Source: Novosphingobium pentaromativorans US6-1 (lineage in GTDB: Bacteria > Pseudomonadota > Alphaproteobacteria > Sphingomonadales > Sphingomonadaceae). Taken from it: a stretch of DNA of 64,000 nucleotides. The stretch lies in contig NZ_CP009291.1 in NCBI RefSeq assembly GCF_000767465.1, positions 2,451,001 to 2,515,000 of the forward strand, given 5' to 3'. The notes under the pieces were generated by a model. The model saw nothing but the letters and a program-made list of their open reading frames with translations, had not been told where the DNA came from and did not search any database. Both the position numbers and the translations under genes were made by a program. Shown here in pieces: positions 18,345 to 27,164 of the stretch. Each line of letters begins with the position of its first letter. The stretch's first letter is position 1.

Positions 18345-18677
18345 ATGGCGGGCGACCCGGTCCCGGCGCTGGTCTGGTGCCCGTTCCCCGATGAGGAAGC
18401 GGCGCTTGCCGCCATTCACCAGCTGCTGGACGAGCGGCTGATCGCCTGCGGCAATGTGCTGGGGCCGATGACTTGCGTCTTCGTGTGGAACGGCCAGAAG
18501 GACACCGGTCGCGAGACCGGGGCGCTGCTCAAGACCAATTCCGACCTGCTCGATGCGGCGGTAAACCGCCTTGCCGAGATCCATCCCTATGAGGAGCCGG
18601 CCGTGGTCGGCTGGCGCTGCGATGCGGCAGCTGCAGGCACCGCCGGATGGCTTGCGGCGATTGCCGGAAATGCCTGA
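18345..18677 (+). CDS. cutA: CutA1-type divalent cation tolerance protein
   Basis: 110 residues, the normal size of the trimeric CutA1 family. Conserved blocks: ERLIACGNVLGPMTCVFVWNG and the C-terminal EIHPYEEPAVVGW. In bacteria it is linked to copper and other divalent metal tolerance; the precise reaction is not established. It follows ctaA by five bases and is probably co-transcribed. Confidence 0.92.
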   Translation: MAGDPVPALVWCPFPDEEAALAAIHQLLDERLIACGNVLGPMTCVFVWNGQKDTGRETGALLKTNSDLLDAAVNRLAEIHPYEEPAVVGWRCDAAAAGTAGWLAAIAGNA

Positions 18678-18714
18678 CGGTATCATGTTACCTCTCTGCA
18701 ATCCCGCAGTCAGC

Positions 18715-18743
18715 TTGACTTAGAGCCGGTTTTCGACGAATTG
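18715..18743 (+). promoter_or_regulatory. possible promoter for rplM-rpsI
   Basis: TTGACT at 18715-18720 is a good alphaproteobacterial -35. The expected -10 at 17-18 bases is GAATTG/AATTGG, a weak match. About 80 bases separate it from the rplM start. Confidence 0.3.
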
Positions 18744-18823
18744 GCCGCCTTCCCGCGCACCGGGGGATTCGCGCTCATGCGATTCTTGCGATGCTCGCTC
18801 GAAACTATAGGGATAGACCAGCC

Positions 18824-19303
18824 ATGAAGGCGCTCACGAAGGTCACCCGGTCGATCAAGCCGGCCGAGGTGGAAAAGAAGTGGCATCTGATCGATGCCGA
18901 AGGTCTGGTGGTTGGCCGTCTCGCGGTCATCATCGCCGACCTCCTGCGCGGCAAGCACAAGCCGAGCTTCACCCCGCACGTCGATTGCGGCGATCATGTC
19001 GTCGTCATCAACGCCGACAAGGTCCGCTTCACCGGCAACAAGCTGAAGCAGCAGACCTACTACAAGCACACCGGTTATGCCGGCGGCATCAAGGAAGTCA
19101 CCGCGGACAAGGTTCTCGCCGGTCGCTTCCCCGAGCGCGTGCTCGAGAAGGCCGTTGAGCGCATGATCCCCCGTGGTCCGCTCGGCCGTGACCAGATGCG
19201 CGCCCTGCACGTCTATGCCGGCAGCGAGCACCCGCACGGTGGCACCCAGCCCGAAGCGCTCGACGTCGCTTCCATGAACCGCAAGAACAAGGTGGGCGCG
19301 TAA
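18824..19303 (+). CDS. rplM: 50S ribosomal protein L13
   Basis: 159 residues. Begins with [20 protein letters not shown] and carries the L13 blocks [45 protein letters not shown] and [13 protein letters not shown]. Early 23S rRNA-binding protein of the large subunit. The stop codon shares a base with the rpsI start (TAATG). The frame runs further upstream but ATG 18824 matches the family start. Confidence 0.97.
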   Translation: MKALTKVTRSIKPAEVEKKWHLIDAEGLVVGRLAVIIADLLRGKHKPSFTPHVDCGDHVVVINADKVRFTGNKLKQQTYYKHTGYAGGIKEVTADKVLAGRFPERVLEKAVERMIPRGPLGRDQMRALHVYAGSEHPHGGTQPEALDVASMNRKNKVGA

Positions 19304-19818
19304 TGTCCGATACCGATACCGTCCAGAGCCTGTCCGACCTCAAGGACCTTGGCGAAGTCGCCGCTGCTGACGAAACCGTCGCGGCTGCCCCTGTCTCGAA
19401 CGCGCCGCTGCGCGAGCAGGAGCTCGACGCACAGGGCCGCGCCTATGCCACCGGCCGCCGCAAGGATGCCGTTGCCCGCGTCTGGCTGAAGCCTGGCACC
19501 GGCAAGGTCACTGTCAACGGCCGTGACCAGGAAGTTTACTTCGCTCGTCCGACCCTGCGTCTGGTCATCAACCAGCCGTTCCAGATCTCGGGCCGCGAAG
19601 GCCAGTACGACATCGTCGCCACCGTCAAGGGCGGCGGTCTTTCGGGCCAGGCCGGTGCTGTGAAGCACGGCATCTCGCAGGCGCTCTCGAAGTACGAGCC
19701 GGCCCTGCGCGCCACCGTCAAGGCTGCCGGCTTCCTGACCCGCGACAGCCGCGTCGTCGAGCGTAAGAAGTACGGCCGCGCCAAGGCACGCCGCAGCTTC
19801 CAGTTCTCGAAGCGCTAA
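19303..19818 (+). CDS. rpsI: 30S ribosomal protein S9
   Basis: 171 residues; the first about 45 form an acidic, low-complexity extension typical of alphaproteobacterial S9. The core then begins with [20 protein letters not shown], continues through [19 protein letters not shown], and ends in the basic tail FSKR that reaches toward the P site. A strong terminator follows 35 bases downstream. Confidence 0.97.
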   Translation: MSDTDTVQSLSDLKDLGEVAAADETVAAAPVSNAPLREQELDAQGRAYATGRRKDAVARVWLKPGTGKVTVNGRDQEVYFARPTLRLVINQPFQISGREGQYDIVATVKGGGLSGQAGAVKHGISQALSKYEPALRATVKAAGFLTRDSRVVERKKYGRAKARRSFQFSKR

Positions 19819-19853
19819 GCGTCAGACTGGCTTCACAGCCATTCGAATTCAGG

Positions 19854-19882
19854 AAAAGGGGAGCGGAAACGCTCCCCTTTTT
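19854..19882 (+). terminator. intrinsic terminator after rpsI
   Basis: GGGGAGCG, a GAAA tetraloop, CGCTCCCC, flanked by AAAA and TTTTT. The stem is perfect and extends through A-T pairs. Confidence 0.93.
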
Positions 19883-19982
19883 CGTGTCCGGCCCAAGCGC
19901 GCGTTCAAACCTGTCAGTCGAACCGGCTTGCGAAGGCGTGGCAGACTGCAGGGCCCGGCAAATCGATCGGGCGTCTATCGCG

Positions 19983-21314
19983 TCACTGGCTGCGCAGCAC
20001 GCCTTCACCGGCCTTGGGCATCGGCGCGAGGAAGCGCAGGATCACGAAGGAAGTGGCCAGCACCGCCGCGGCGGTATGCAGCGCGAACGGCAGGCCGCGC
20101 CAGTCCGCCATGGCGCCCCATAGCCATGAACCGATCGCCATGCCGCCGAACGTCACGGCCTGGTAGATCGAGAGGCATCGGCCCAGAATCTCGTCAGGTG
20201 CGCGCATCTGCACTGCGGTGTTGATGGTGGTCAGGATCAAGACCCAGGCCATGCCGGACACGAAGGCTGCGGGCAGGGCATAGCGAATGTCGTGCGCGGC
20301 GGCGAGAATAGACATCGACACCACGAAGATCGCCGATCCTGCCAGGACGATGCCTTCCAGCCCGATATGGCGGATGATCTTGCGAACGAAGGGCGCTGCG
20401 CAGATCGAGCCGATGCCGAACAGGCCCAGCATGAGGCCGAAATCGAATTCGTCACCCTTGAGCTGGTCGCTCACTACCGTCGGCAGCAGCGCCTGGTACG
20501 CAGCAAGGCAGAAGCCCACCGAAAAGCCGCGGATCAGGATGCGCCGCAGCGTATGCGAGGTCGCGCAATAGCGCAGGCCGACACCGACTGCAGGCAGGAT
20601 GGGATTTCGCTCGATCTGGCGGGCAGGGGGGCGCCACCAGAGCAGCACGGCGATCAGGCCGACGTAACTCACGGCATTGATCAGGAATGCGAAGGATGCG
20701 TCCCACAGCGATATGAGGATGCCGCCAAGAGCCGGCCCGACCGAGCGGGCGATATTGAACGAGATCGAATTGAGCGCGATCGCCTGCGGTAGCTCCGCGG
20801 GGTCGACCTGCTGGCGGACCGAGGCCTGCCAGGCCGGCGAATTGAGCGCAGTGCCGATCCCGACGCAAAGCGTGAAGCTCAGCAGCAGGCCAGGGTTGAT
20901 CAGTCCGGCATAAGTGAGCGCGGCAAGCGCGCTCGATACCAGCAGCATGCCGACTTGTGCGACCAGCATCACCTGACGCCTGTCGTAGTTATCGGCAATG
21001 GCGCCGGCAAACACGCCGATCAGCAGGATCGGGACCGTCGTCGAAGCCTGGACCAGCGCGACAAGCTGGTGCGACGGCGTCAGTTCGGTCATAAGCCACG
21101 CGGCGCCCACCGACTGCAGGGTCGAACCGATGTTTGAAAACAGGTTGGCGATCCAGATCGCCCGGAAGATCGGATAGCGAAACGGCGAAAACGTGCCGTT
21201 GTTCTGCGCCGTGCCGGACTGTTTGGATTCGGCGCTGCTTGCGCCCTGCTTATGGCTGCTGATCTGTCCCACGATCCCGGGGTATTCCGGAGCCGTGTCC
21301 GGGGCAAGGCCCAA
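19983..21314 (-). CDS. MFS exporter (EntS/MFS_3-like), intact copy
   Basis: 443 residues and about 12 membrane segments. The segment after the second helix (VGVFAGAIADNYDRRQVML) is the MFS motif A; SVGPALGGILI resembles motif C of exporters. The closest known style is the EntS enterobactin exporter group, but the substrate is not predictable. Starts at TTG 21314, eight bases after GAGAGGAG. Its first 226 codons and leader are repeated exactly at 21451-22131 by a tandem duplication, so the gene's present upstream neighbour is a truncated copy of itself, not the original DUF2141 gene. Confidence 0.88.
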   Translation of the reverse strand: MGLAPDTAPEYPGIVGQISSHKQGASSAESKQSGTAQNNGTFSPFRYPIFRAIWIANLFSNIGSTLQSVGAAWLMTELTPSHQLVALVQASTTVPILLIGVFAGAIADNYDRRQVMLVAQVGMLLVSSALAALTYAGLINPGLLLSFTLCVGIGTALNSPAWQASVRQQVDPAELPQAIALNSISFNIARSVGPALGGILISLWDASFAFLINAVSYVGLIAVLLWWRPPARQIERNPILPAVGVGLRYCATSHTLRRILIRGFSVGFCLAAYQALLPTVVSDQLKGDEFDFGLMLGLFGIGSICAAPFVRKIIRHIGLEGIVLAGSAIFVVSMSILAAAHDIRYALPAAFVSGMAWVLILTTINTAVQMRAPDEILGRCLSIYQAVTFGGMAIGSWLWGAMADWRGLPFALHTAAAVLATSFVILRFLAPMPKAGEGVLRSQ

Positions 21315-21451
21315 GCGCGCCGCTCCTCTCCCAGCGAAGATTTCGTGCGGCTACAGGATGTAGCGCATCCGGATCGCAATGTGGGCGCCTTCTCCCTCCA
21401 CGGGGAAAGCGGCCTTGGCAAAGCTGGGCGGCCCCATGCGCACGGGCGCGT
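20635..21451. repeat. 817-bp direct tandem duplication, copy 1
   Basis: Identical, as far as I can read, to 21452-22268. It contains the 5' half of the MFS gene, its leader and the last 100 bases of the DUF2141 gene. Both junctions and the distal end share the trinucleotide CAC (20635-20637, 21452-21454, 22269-22271). Confidence 0.95.
21351..21451 (-). pseudogene. orphan 3' end of a DUF2141 gene left by the duplication
   Basis: Identical to the last 101 bases of the intact gene at 22168-22629 (encoding VRMGPPSFAKAAFPVEGEG and the C terminus RMRYIL). It has no start and follows the stop of the truncated MFS copy. Confidence 0.85.
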
Positions 21452-22131
21452 CACCAGAGCAGCACGGCGATCAGGCCGACGTAACTCACGGCATTGATCA
21501 GGAATGCGAAGGATGCGTCCCACAGCGATATGAGGATGCCGCCAAGAGCCGGCCCGACCGAGCGGGCGATATTGAACGAGATCGAATTGAGCGCGATCGC
21601 CTGCGGTAGCTCCGCGGGGTCGACCTGCTGGCGGACCGAGGCCTGCCAGGCCGGCGAATTGAGCGCAGTGCCGATCCCGACGCAAAGCGTGAAGCTCAGC
21701 AGCAGGCCAGGGTTGATCAGTCCGGCATAAGTGAGCGCGGCAAGCGCGCTCGATACCAGCAGCATGCCGACTTGTGCGACCAGCATCACCTGACGCCTGT
21801 CGTAGTTATCGGCAATGGCGCCGGCAAACACGCCGATCAGCAGGATCGGGACCGTCGTCGAAGCCTGGACCAGCGCGACAAGCTGGTGCGACGGCGTCAG
21901 TTCGGTCATAAGCCACGCGGCGCCCACCGACTGCAGGGTCGAACCGATGTTTGAAAACAGGTTGGCGATCCAGATCGCCCGGAAGATCGGATAGCGAAAC
22001 GGCGAAAACGTGCCGTTGTTCTGCGCCGTGCCGGACTGTTTGGATTCGGCGCTGCTTGCGCCCTGCTTATGGCTGCTGATCTGTCCCACGATCCCGGGGT
22101 ATTCCGGAGCCGTGTCCGGGGCAAGGCCCAA
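21451..22131 (-). pseudogene. truncated MFS exporter, N-terminal six-helix half
   Basis: 226 codons identical to the N-terminal half of the exporter at 19983-21314, with the same TTG start and GAGAGGAG ribosome binding site. The frame reaches the duplication junction at 21451/21452, where a TGA directly follows the codon for Trp of the sixth membrane segment (YVGLIAVLLW). It may still be translated, since start signals are intact, but lacks the second six-helix bundle. Confidence 0.85.
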
Positions 22132-22268
22132 GCGCGCCGCTCCTCTCCCAGCGAAGATTTCGTGCGGCTACAGGATGTAGCGCATCCGGATCGCAATGTG
22201 GGCGCCTTCTCCCTCCACGGGGAAAGCGGCCTTGGCAAAGCTGGGCGGCCCCATGCGCACGGGCGCGT
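21452..22268. repeat. 817-bp direct tandem duplication, copy 2
   Basis: Second unit of the duplication. The distal end joins the unique part of the DUF2141 gene at 22269. No transposase, target-site pattern or terminal inverted repeat is seen, so this is a simple tandem duplication. Confidence 0.95.
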
Positions 22269-22629
22269 CACGGGAAAAGCCGAAGCCCTCGCGCGGGATC
22301 ATCAGGCTCTTGTCCAGCTTGCCGTTGCCGTTCTCGTCATGGACGAGGGCGATGGCATAGCGGCCGTCAGGTACCGCGCCGAAATCGATGCGCACATTGG
22401 TGCCTGCGGGAACGATGCGGGTGAAGGCGTTGGGGTCCTTGGCGCAGTCCGGAAAGGCATCGGGGCGTGTAGTCAGGCAGGCCAGCACCTGCCCCTTGGT
22501 CGAGCGCAAGTCGGTGACCGTGGCCGATACGTCCGCCTTTTCCAGCCCGCTCACGGGCGCGGCCGCAGTTGCCAGCGGGAGGCACAGAGCCAGGATCAGG
22601 GCACCGAGAGGCCCTTGTCGGTTCCGCAC
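22168..22629 (-). CDS. DUF2141 secreted protein
   Basis: About 153 residues. A signal peptide (GALILALCLPLATAAAP) is followed by a DUF2141 domain: VSATVTDLRSTKGQVLACL, the central GAVPDGRYAIALVHDENGNGKLD, and the ending RMRYIL. The acidic DENGNGKLD loop looks like a calcium-binding turn. Function of the family is unknown; it is periplasmic or extracellular. The GTG at 22629 gives a clean signal peptide and a 34-base overlap with the hydroxylase gene; ATG 22671 is an alternative. Its 3' end is duplicated at 21351-21451. Confidence 0.8.
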   Translation of the reverse strand: MRNRQGPLGALILALCLPLATAAAPVSGLEKADVSATVTDLRSTKGQVLACLTTRPDAFPDCAKDPNAFTRIVPAGTNVRIDFGAVPDGRYAIALVHDENGNGKLDKSLMIPREGFGFSRDAPVRMGPPSFAKAAFPVEGEGAHIAIRMRYIL

Positions 22630-23330
22630 AGATGATCCCAGAATCGGAAGTAAAGCCCGTAGTTGCATCGATAGAACTCGTGATGGCGGTTGTGATGACT
22701 GGCCGTTATCAGCCAGTGCCCTGCGCGCGAATGAACGAGCCACCGCGGGAAAATCTCCCAACCCATGTGATTGGTGATTCCCATGACGGTCATGATCAGC
22801 AGGACGAGTCCCAGCACGCCGACGTGAATCGGCACGAAGAAGACGAGGGCGGGGATGACGATGGCACCGGTCAGCGCTTCGGCGGGATGAAAACTCATCG
22901 CCGCCCAGGCCGTCGGCGGCCGGCTGGCGTGGTGCACGGCATGGGCGATCCGGAACGGAACGGGCCGATGCATCCAGCGGTGGGTCCAGTAGAACCAGGT
23001 GTCATGCAGGAAGAGGTAGGCCAGCAGCGATAGCGGCATCCACCATAGCGGATAGGCCTGCGGATCGTTGTAGATCCGCGTCCAGCCCCGTTCCTGCCAG
23101 CCCCAGGCGACGATCCCGGCGGGTATCCCGTAGATGGCCGCCGAAAGCAGCGACCAGCCGATCTCCCGGCCGATCTGTCCGCTCAGGCCCTGGTATAGGC
23201 CCGGGCGGACGCGGCGGGTGATCAGGGCGAACAGGCCCGAGGTCATCAGGTAGCGCACGCCGACGATTGCCGTCATGACGGCAGCGGAGGCGATCACCGC
23301 CCAAGGACCCGGACCCAAGCTCGCTGGCAT
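22596..23330 (-). CDS. sterol desaturase/fatty acid hydroxylase family membrane protein
   Basis: 244 residues, several membrane helices, and the eight-histidine di-iron motifs of this superfamily: HDTWFYWTHRWMH (about 128-140), HAVHHAS (about 147-153) and HHNRHHE (about 214-220). Members hydroxylate or desaturate lipids, carotenoids or hopanoids using O2. Small size and single-domain layout fit the bacterial sterol-desaturase-like group. The substrate is unknown. Together with DUF2141 and the MFS gene it forms a likely minus-strand unit. Confidence 0.88.
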   Translation of the reverse strand: MPASLGPGPWAVIASAAVMTAIVGVRYLMTSGLFALITRRVRPGLYQGLSGQIGREIGWSLLSAAIYGIPAGIVAWGWQERGWTRIYNDPQAYPLWWMPLSLLAYLFLHDTWFYWTHRWMHRPVPFRIAHAVHHASRPPTAWAAMSFHPAEALTGAIVIPALVFFVPIHVGVLGLVLLIMTVMGITNHMGWEIFPRWLVHSRAGHWLITASHHNRHHEFYRCNYGLYFRFWDHLCGTDKGLSVP

Positions 23331-23364
23331 TGCCGCGCCTTATGCCTGTTGGGCGATGGCGTTA

Positions 23365-24846
23365 CTAGCCCGCGCGGCGAACCTTGCCCTTGTGCGCGCC
23401 GACGCTGTTCGGCCCGCGGGGACGGAAACGGCGCTTGCGCTCGCCGCCTTCCTCGCTGACGTGTTCGGTGCGACGATCGGAACGCTGGCCGTCGTGACGG
23501 GGCCGTTCACCCTGCGGCCGTTCACCGTGCACACGATCGCCCCGAGGGCGTTCGCGCCGGCGTTCTTCGCCGCTGCGACCATTGCCGCCACGGCTCTGCT
23601 GTCCGCGCCGATTGCCGGAACCTTGCGGTTCGGCCGGTGCCTTGCGCGCGGGGGCAGGCAGGCGGGCGGCCTGCTTCTGGAAGTCCTCGGGAAGCGGCAG
23701 AGGCGCCAGCTTGATGCGGGTGAGGCGCTCGATATCGCGGATATAGGGCTTTTCGTCCGGCGCTACGAAGCTGATCGCAACGCCGTCCGCGCCGGCACGT
23801 GCAGTGCGGCCGATGCGGTGGACGTACTGTTCCGGCACGTTGGGGATCTCGAAGTTGTAGACGTGGCTCACGCCCGAAACGTCGATCCCGCGCGCGGCGA
23901 TGTCGGTGGCAACGAGGACGCGCACGGTTCCCTGGCGGAAGCCGCCAAGCGCGGCAGTGCGCTGCGCCTGGCTCTTGTTGCCGTGAATCGCAGCGGCCGG
24001 GATGCCCGCGGCGGTCAGGTGGCGCACGACGCGGTCGGCGCCGTGCTTGGTGCGGGTGAAGACAAGGGCGCGGTCGATGGCGCCGTGTTCGGCCTTCTCG
24101 GCCGCGTCAGGCGCCAGCCCTTCGCGCAGGCGCAGGGTCAGCAGAGCCTGCTTCTCCGCCTGGTTGATGAACGTCGCGTACTGTTCGACGCGCTCGGCCG
24201 TGGTCGACTGCGGCGCGACTTCGACCTTCACCGGGTTGTTGATGAACTGCTTGCCCAGTTCGGCGATCGCCTGCGGCATGGTGGCCGAGAAGAACAGGCT
24301 CTGGCGCTGCTTGGGCAGCAGTGCGGCGACGCGCTTCAGGGGCACGATGAAGCCCAGATCCATCATCTGGTCGGCTTCGTCGAGCACGAAGATCTCGACA
24401 TGGCGCAGCGTCAGCGCGCGGTTGTCGATCAGGTCGAGCAGGCGGCCCGGCGTGGCGACGAGAATGTCGCAGCCACGTTCCAGCGCACGGGCCTGCTTGC
24501 CCACCGGCACGCCGCCGAAGATGCACTGCACCGAAAGACTCAGGAACTTCGCATAGCCGCGCATGTTGTCGGCGATCTGTGCCGCCAGTTCACGCGTGGG
24601 CGAAAGGACCAGCATGCGGCAGCCGGCATTGTTGCGCGGCTTGGGATCGGCGGCCAGGCGGTGCAGCGAGGGCAGTGAGAACGCGGCAGTCTTGCCGGTG
24701 CCGGTCTGGGCGATGCCCAGCAGGTCGCGGCCTTCCAGCAGCGAAGGAATCGCCTTGCGCTGGATCGGCGAGGGATCGGTGTAACCTTTGGCCTCGAGCG
24801 CGCGGAGAATGGGCTCGGCAAGGCCAAGTTCGGAGAAATAGGACAT
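23365..24846 (-). CDS. DEAD-box RNA helicase (RhlE-like)
   Basis: 493 residues. Two RecA domains: Q-motif region (GYTDPSPIQRKAIP), Walker A AQTGTGKTAAF, PTRELA, VATPGRLLDL, DEAD in VLDEADQMM, SAT in FFSATMP; domain 2 carries VLVATDIAARGIDV and HRIGRTARAG. The last about 100 residues are Arg/Gly-rich and basic (QSRGGNGRSGEERRRERP), a tail that binds RNA nonspecifically. Such helicases remodel rRNA or mRNA structure, often in the cold. The start is 34 bases upstream-separated from nothing else on its strand, so it is probably a single-gene unit or leads into the hydroxylase gene 34 bases on. Confidence 0.94.
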   Translation of the reverse strand: MSYFSELGLAEPILRALEAKGYTDPSPIQRKAIPSLLEGRDLLGIAQTGTGKTAAFSLPSLHRLAADPKPRNNAGCRMLVLSPTRELAAQIADNMRGYAKFLSLSVQCIFGGVPVGKQARALERGCDILVATPGRLLDLIDNRALTLRHVEIFVLDEADQMMDLGFIVPLKRVAALLPKQRQSLFFSATMPQAIAELGKQFINNPVKVEVAPQSTTAERVEQYATFINQAEKQALLTLRLREGLAPDAAEKAEHGAIDRALVFTRTKHGADRVVRHLTAAGIPAAAIHGNKSQAQRTAALGGFRQGTVRVLVATDIAARGIDVSGVSHVYNFEIPNVPEQYVHRIGRTARAGADGVAISFVAPDEKPYIRDIERLTRIKLAPLPLPEDFQKQAARLPAPARKAPAEPQGSGNRRGQQSRGGNGRSGEERRRERPRGDRVHGERPQGERPRHDGQRSDRRTEHVSEEGGERKRRFRPRGPNSVGAHKGKVRRAG

Positions 24847-25129
24847 ACGTCACTTTCAATAAGTGCGGAGCGCGCGAGCACCGTTGCCCGCGAACACAGC
24901 AAGGGTTCGTTTCGGGCGACCCTGCGTGAAGAAGGAAGCTTGGTTCAAAGGCAACCGCTCGGCCGGGGCTGGTCTTCGCGCGGTAGACGCGCAACGACCT
25001 CACGCTGCTCTCGGACTGCGGCGGGATTGGTCCCGCGCGCCGGTTACGGCGGGTCCTTTAGGGTGCATTGCAACAAATCGCAAGAAAATTGCGCTTGCCG
25101 CTTATCGCGCCACCTGCTCAAGCGCGCCC

Positions 25130-25309
25130 ATGACTTGCGTGCCATCCCCTTGCACCGGTGTGTGCCGGCTCGATCCGGGCTCCGGCCTGTGCCTTGGGTG
25201 CAAGCGCACGATGGAGGAAATCGCCGACTGGCCGATGCTGCCGGTCAAAGGTAAGCGGGCGATTATCGCGCGGCTCGCGGGCAGGGCGATTTCTCCAATA
25301 AGGCATTGA
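25130..25309 (+). CDS. DUF1289 small cysteine-rich protein
   Basis: 59 residues. The DUF1289 pattern SPCTGVCRLDP-GLCLGCKRTMEEIADW is complete, with four cysteines that could bind a metal or Fe-S cluster, and a short basic C-terminal helix. Family function is unknown. The 283-base gap to the helicase gene contains no other gene. Confidence 0.85.
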   Translation: MTCVPSPCTGVCRLDPGSGLCLGCKRTMEEIADWPMLPVKGKRAIIARLAGRAISPIRH

Positions 25310-25348
25310 TTTAATTACATTTCACCCCTTTGGCAGGGCTGGCGGCGA

Positions 25349-25849
25349 TCAACCGCCCCACTGCGAGGTATGCGTGTCGCCGATGTTGACCAGCCGGCGC
25401 AGCGATGCGCGAGCCAGGCGCTCGACTTCCACCTTGCGGCGCGCGGCGGCAAGCTGGCGCAAGGGGGCTGGGCGAAGGATTTCTGCATCGTAGCCGTCTG
25501 CGACGATGACCCCGCACTTGTCGGGCAGGAAGGCTTCCCCTTCCAGCGGCGAGCGATCGAGCGATGGGGGCAGGCCCCAGTAGAATCGGTCGCAGTAGTC
25601 GAGATAGTCGGTCCACTTGCCGTCGCCCAGCAGGTCAGCCCGGCTGACCTTGATCTCGACGATCACGACATGCCCCTTGGCGTCTATGCCCATGAGGTCG
25701 GCCCGCCGCCCGCAGCGCAGCGGCATTTCGGTCAGGCACCAGATATCGTTGCGGGCAAAGAGACGCCCGATGCCGCGAACGACATCGGGGGCGGCGAAGG
25801 AACCGGGGTCTGACTGCGGGATCACCCCGGGGGAATCGGTATCGGCCAT
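25349..25849 (-). CDS. mmcB: MmcB-family DNA repair protein
   Basis: 166 residues. The core GRRADLMGIDAKGHVVIVEIKVSRADLLGDGKW has the D-x(n)-E-x-K spacing of a PD-(D/E)xK nuclease, and WTDYLDYCDRFYWGLP is typical of MmcB (DUF1052). In Caulobacter MmcB belongs to the SOS-linked mitomycin C response and cooperates with ImuABC mutagenesis. No LexA box was identified here. Confidence 0.9.
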   Translation of the reverse strand: MADTDSPGVIPQSDPGSFAAPDVVRGIGRLFARNDIWCLTEMPLRCGRRADLMGIDAKGHVVIVEIKVSRADLLGDGKWTDYLDYCDRFYWGLPPSLDRSPLEGEAFLPDKCGVIVADGYDAEILRPAPLRQLAAARRKVEVERLARASLRRLVNIGDTHTSQWGG

Positions 25850-25911
25850 CCGGCAATAATAGGAACATAAAGAGAACTGGCAAGTCGGATCGTGCCGGAT
25901 CCGGACCTAAC

Positions 25912-26352
25912 TCAGGTTGCGTGGCGAGCCGAATGCTGGTTGGGCGGCAGTAGTTCGAGCAGGGCATTGCGCGCCTCGACGAACTCGTTCCACAGGGCAA
26001 GGGCAGCTGCCTGCGGGTTCGCTCCGCGCGCCATCGCGGCAAGCAGGGCGCAAAGCCCCGGTTCCATGATCGAGGTGAGGTCCTCGATCCCGTGCTCGGC
26101 ATGCAGGAGCCGCCAGCCTCCCGCCTCGCGGATAGCCTGCGGGAAACGCCGCAGTTCCTCCATGGAAACCTCGGGCGCCGCGCCAGCAATGGCCGCCACT
26201 GCCTCACCCGCATCGTGCAGCGCAGACCATTTCATGCCGAGCGCACTGCCGGACCCTTTGCCGAAACTCGGCCGAGCGGGCCGGGACCGCGGCCCACCGC
26301 GTGCGCCGGCATTGGTCCCATTGCTGCCATGCGCGTTGGAAGTCCTGTCCAT
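25912..26352 (-). CDS. hypothetical protein, 146 aa
   Basis: The first about 40 residues are Gly/Arg/Ser-rich; the rest is helical and amphipathic (MKWSALHDAGEAVAAIAG, GLCALLAAMARGANPQAAALALWNEFVEARNALLELL), somewhat like a phasin in style, without a signature I can name. A 183-base gap without genes separates it from tRNA-Arg. Confidence 0.6.
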   Translation of the reverse strand: MDRTSNAHGSNGTNAGARGGPRSRPARPSFGKGSGSALGMKWSALHDAGEAVAAIAGAAPEVSMEELRRFPQAIREAGGWRLLHAEHGIEDLTSIMEPGLCALLAAMARGANPQAAALALWNEFVEARNALLELLPPNQHSARHAT

Positions 26353-26536
26353 GTTCGGCTTGTTACCGCTTCGCCGCTTGCCAATTTCCTAACTTGCAAG
26401 GCCCGATCCACCCGCCGAATTCTCCCGCCAGTTCGGACATGCTCTGAGGCATGCCGGTAAAAGAGGAGCAAGGATCAGCAAATTCGTGATTTGGCGCTGG
26501 AAACCGCCCGCGGCCTCTGCTACTCGCCCGTCCACT

Positions 26537-26613
<77 letters not shown>

Positions 26614-26648
26614 TTAAATCAAGCACTTACGCTAGATGAAATGGCGTT

Positions 26649-26668
26649 GTACGGAATAAGTACGGAAA
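26649..26668 (+). repeat. paired direct repeat near attL (integrase or Xis arm-type sites)
   Basis: GTACGGAATA followed after one base by a second GTACGGAA. The same repeat, in the same orientation, lies near attR at 32329-32350. Shared, paired repeats close to both att cores are the usual arrangement of arm-type sites. Confidence 0.6.
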
Positions 26669-26681
26669 ACAGGGGGGGAGA

Positions 26682-27026
26682 ATGCTGGCTTTTGCATCCA
26701 TGCTTTTGGCCGCTGCAACTGCCGATCCTGCAATCGGGAGAGTGGTCAACCCGCGCGGCCCCGGTAGTTTGACCTGCGCCACGGCCTTTCTGCCAGAAAA
26801 TCGTGCAGCCACGGAAAATTGGATTGCCGGATTTTGGGCAGCTTGGGACATGTCTCAGATCACTAAGGCAGAACCGCTGGCCGGAAGTTCAGACTTGAAC
26901 GGGATCGTTGGCGAAGTCGAAAAAATCTGCCGGGAGAAGCCCTCTAGCAGTTTGATTTTCGCCACCTTGGATGCTCGGCAAGCGGTAAAGGCGCGAGAGG
27001 AAAGCCCTGCCAACGTCGGCTCATAG
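26682..27026 (+). CDS. small secreted protein, possible island cargo
   Basis: 114 residues starting right after a strong AGGGGGGGAGA ribosome site. A short signal peptide (MLAFASMLLAAATA) precedes a mature domain with two cysteines, in SLTCATAFL and EKICREKP, and NWIAGFWAAWDM between them. The pattern Cys ... W-x2-GF-W ... Cys ... PSSSLIFAT resembles small HdeA-like or Rap1a-like periplasmic proteins, but I cannot assign a family. It is the only plus-strand gene of the island and the first after attL, a place that often holds cargo. Confidence 0.7.
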   Translation: MLAFASMLLAAATADPAIGRVVNPRGPGSLTCATAFLPENRAATENWIAGFWAAWDMSQITKAEPLAGSSDLNGIVGEVEKICREKPSSSLIFATLDARQAVKAREESPANVGS

Positions 27027-27164
27027 ACTAGTACAGGCTCACAGGTCTGTTTCGGGCCTTTCTTCCGGGTCATATAGGGACACTTTCGATACACACCGTA
27101 CGCGACAAATCGCGGCTTGAAATGGCGGAATTGTGCGGGTTTCGGGAGGTGGCAGCTTCTCAAT

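Noticed and set aside
20635..22268. Insertion sequence or composite transposon
   Set aside because: No transposase, terminal inverted repeats or target duplications; the unit is host coding sequence repeated in tandem.
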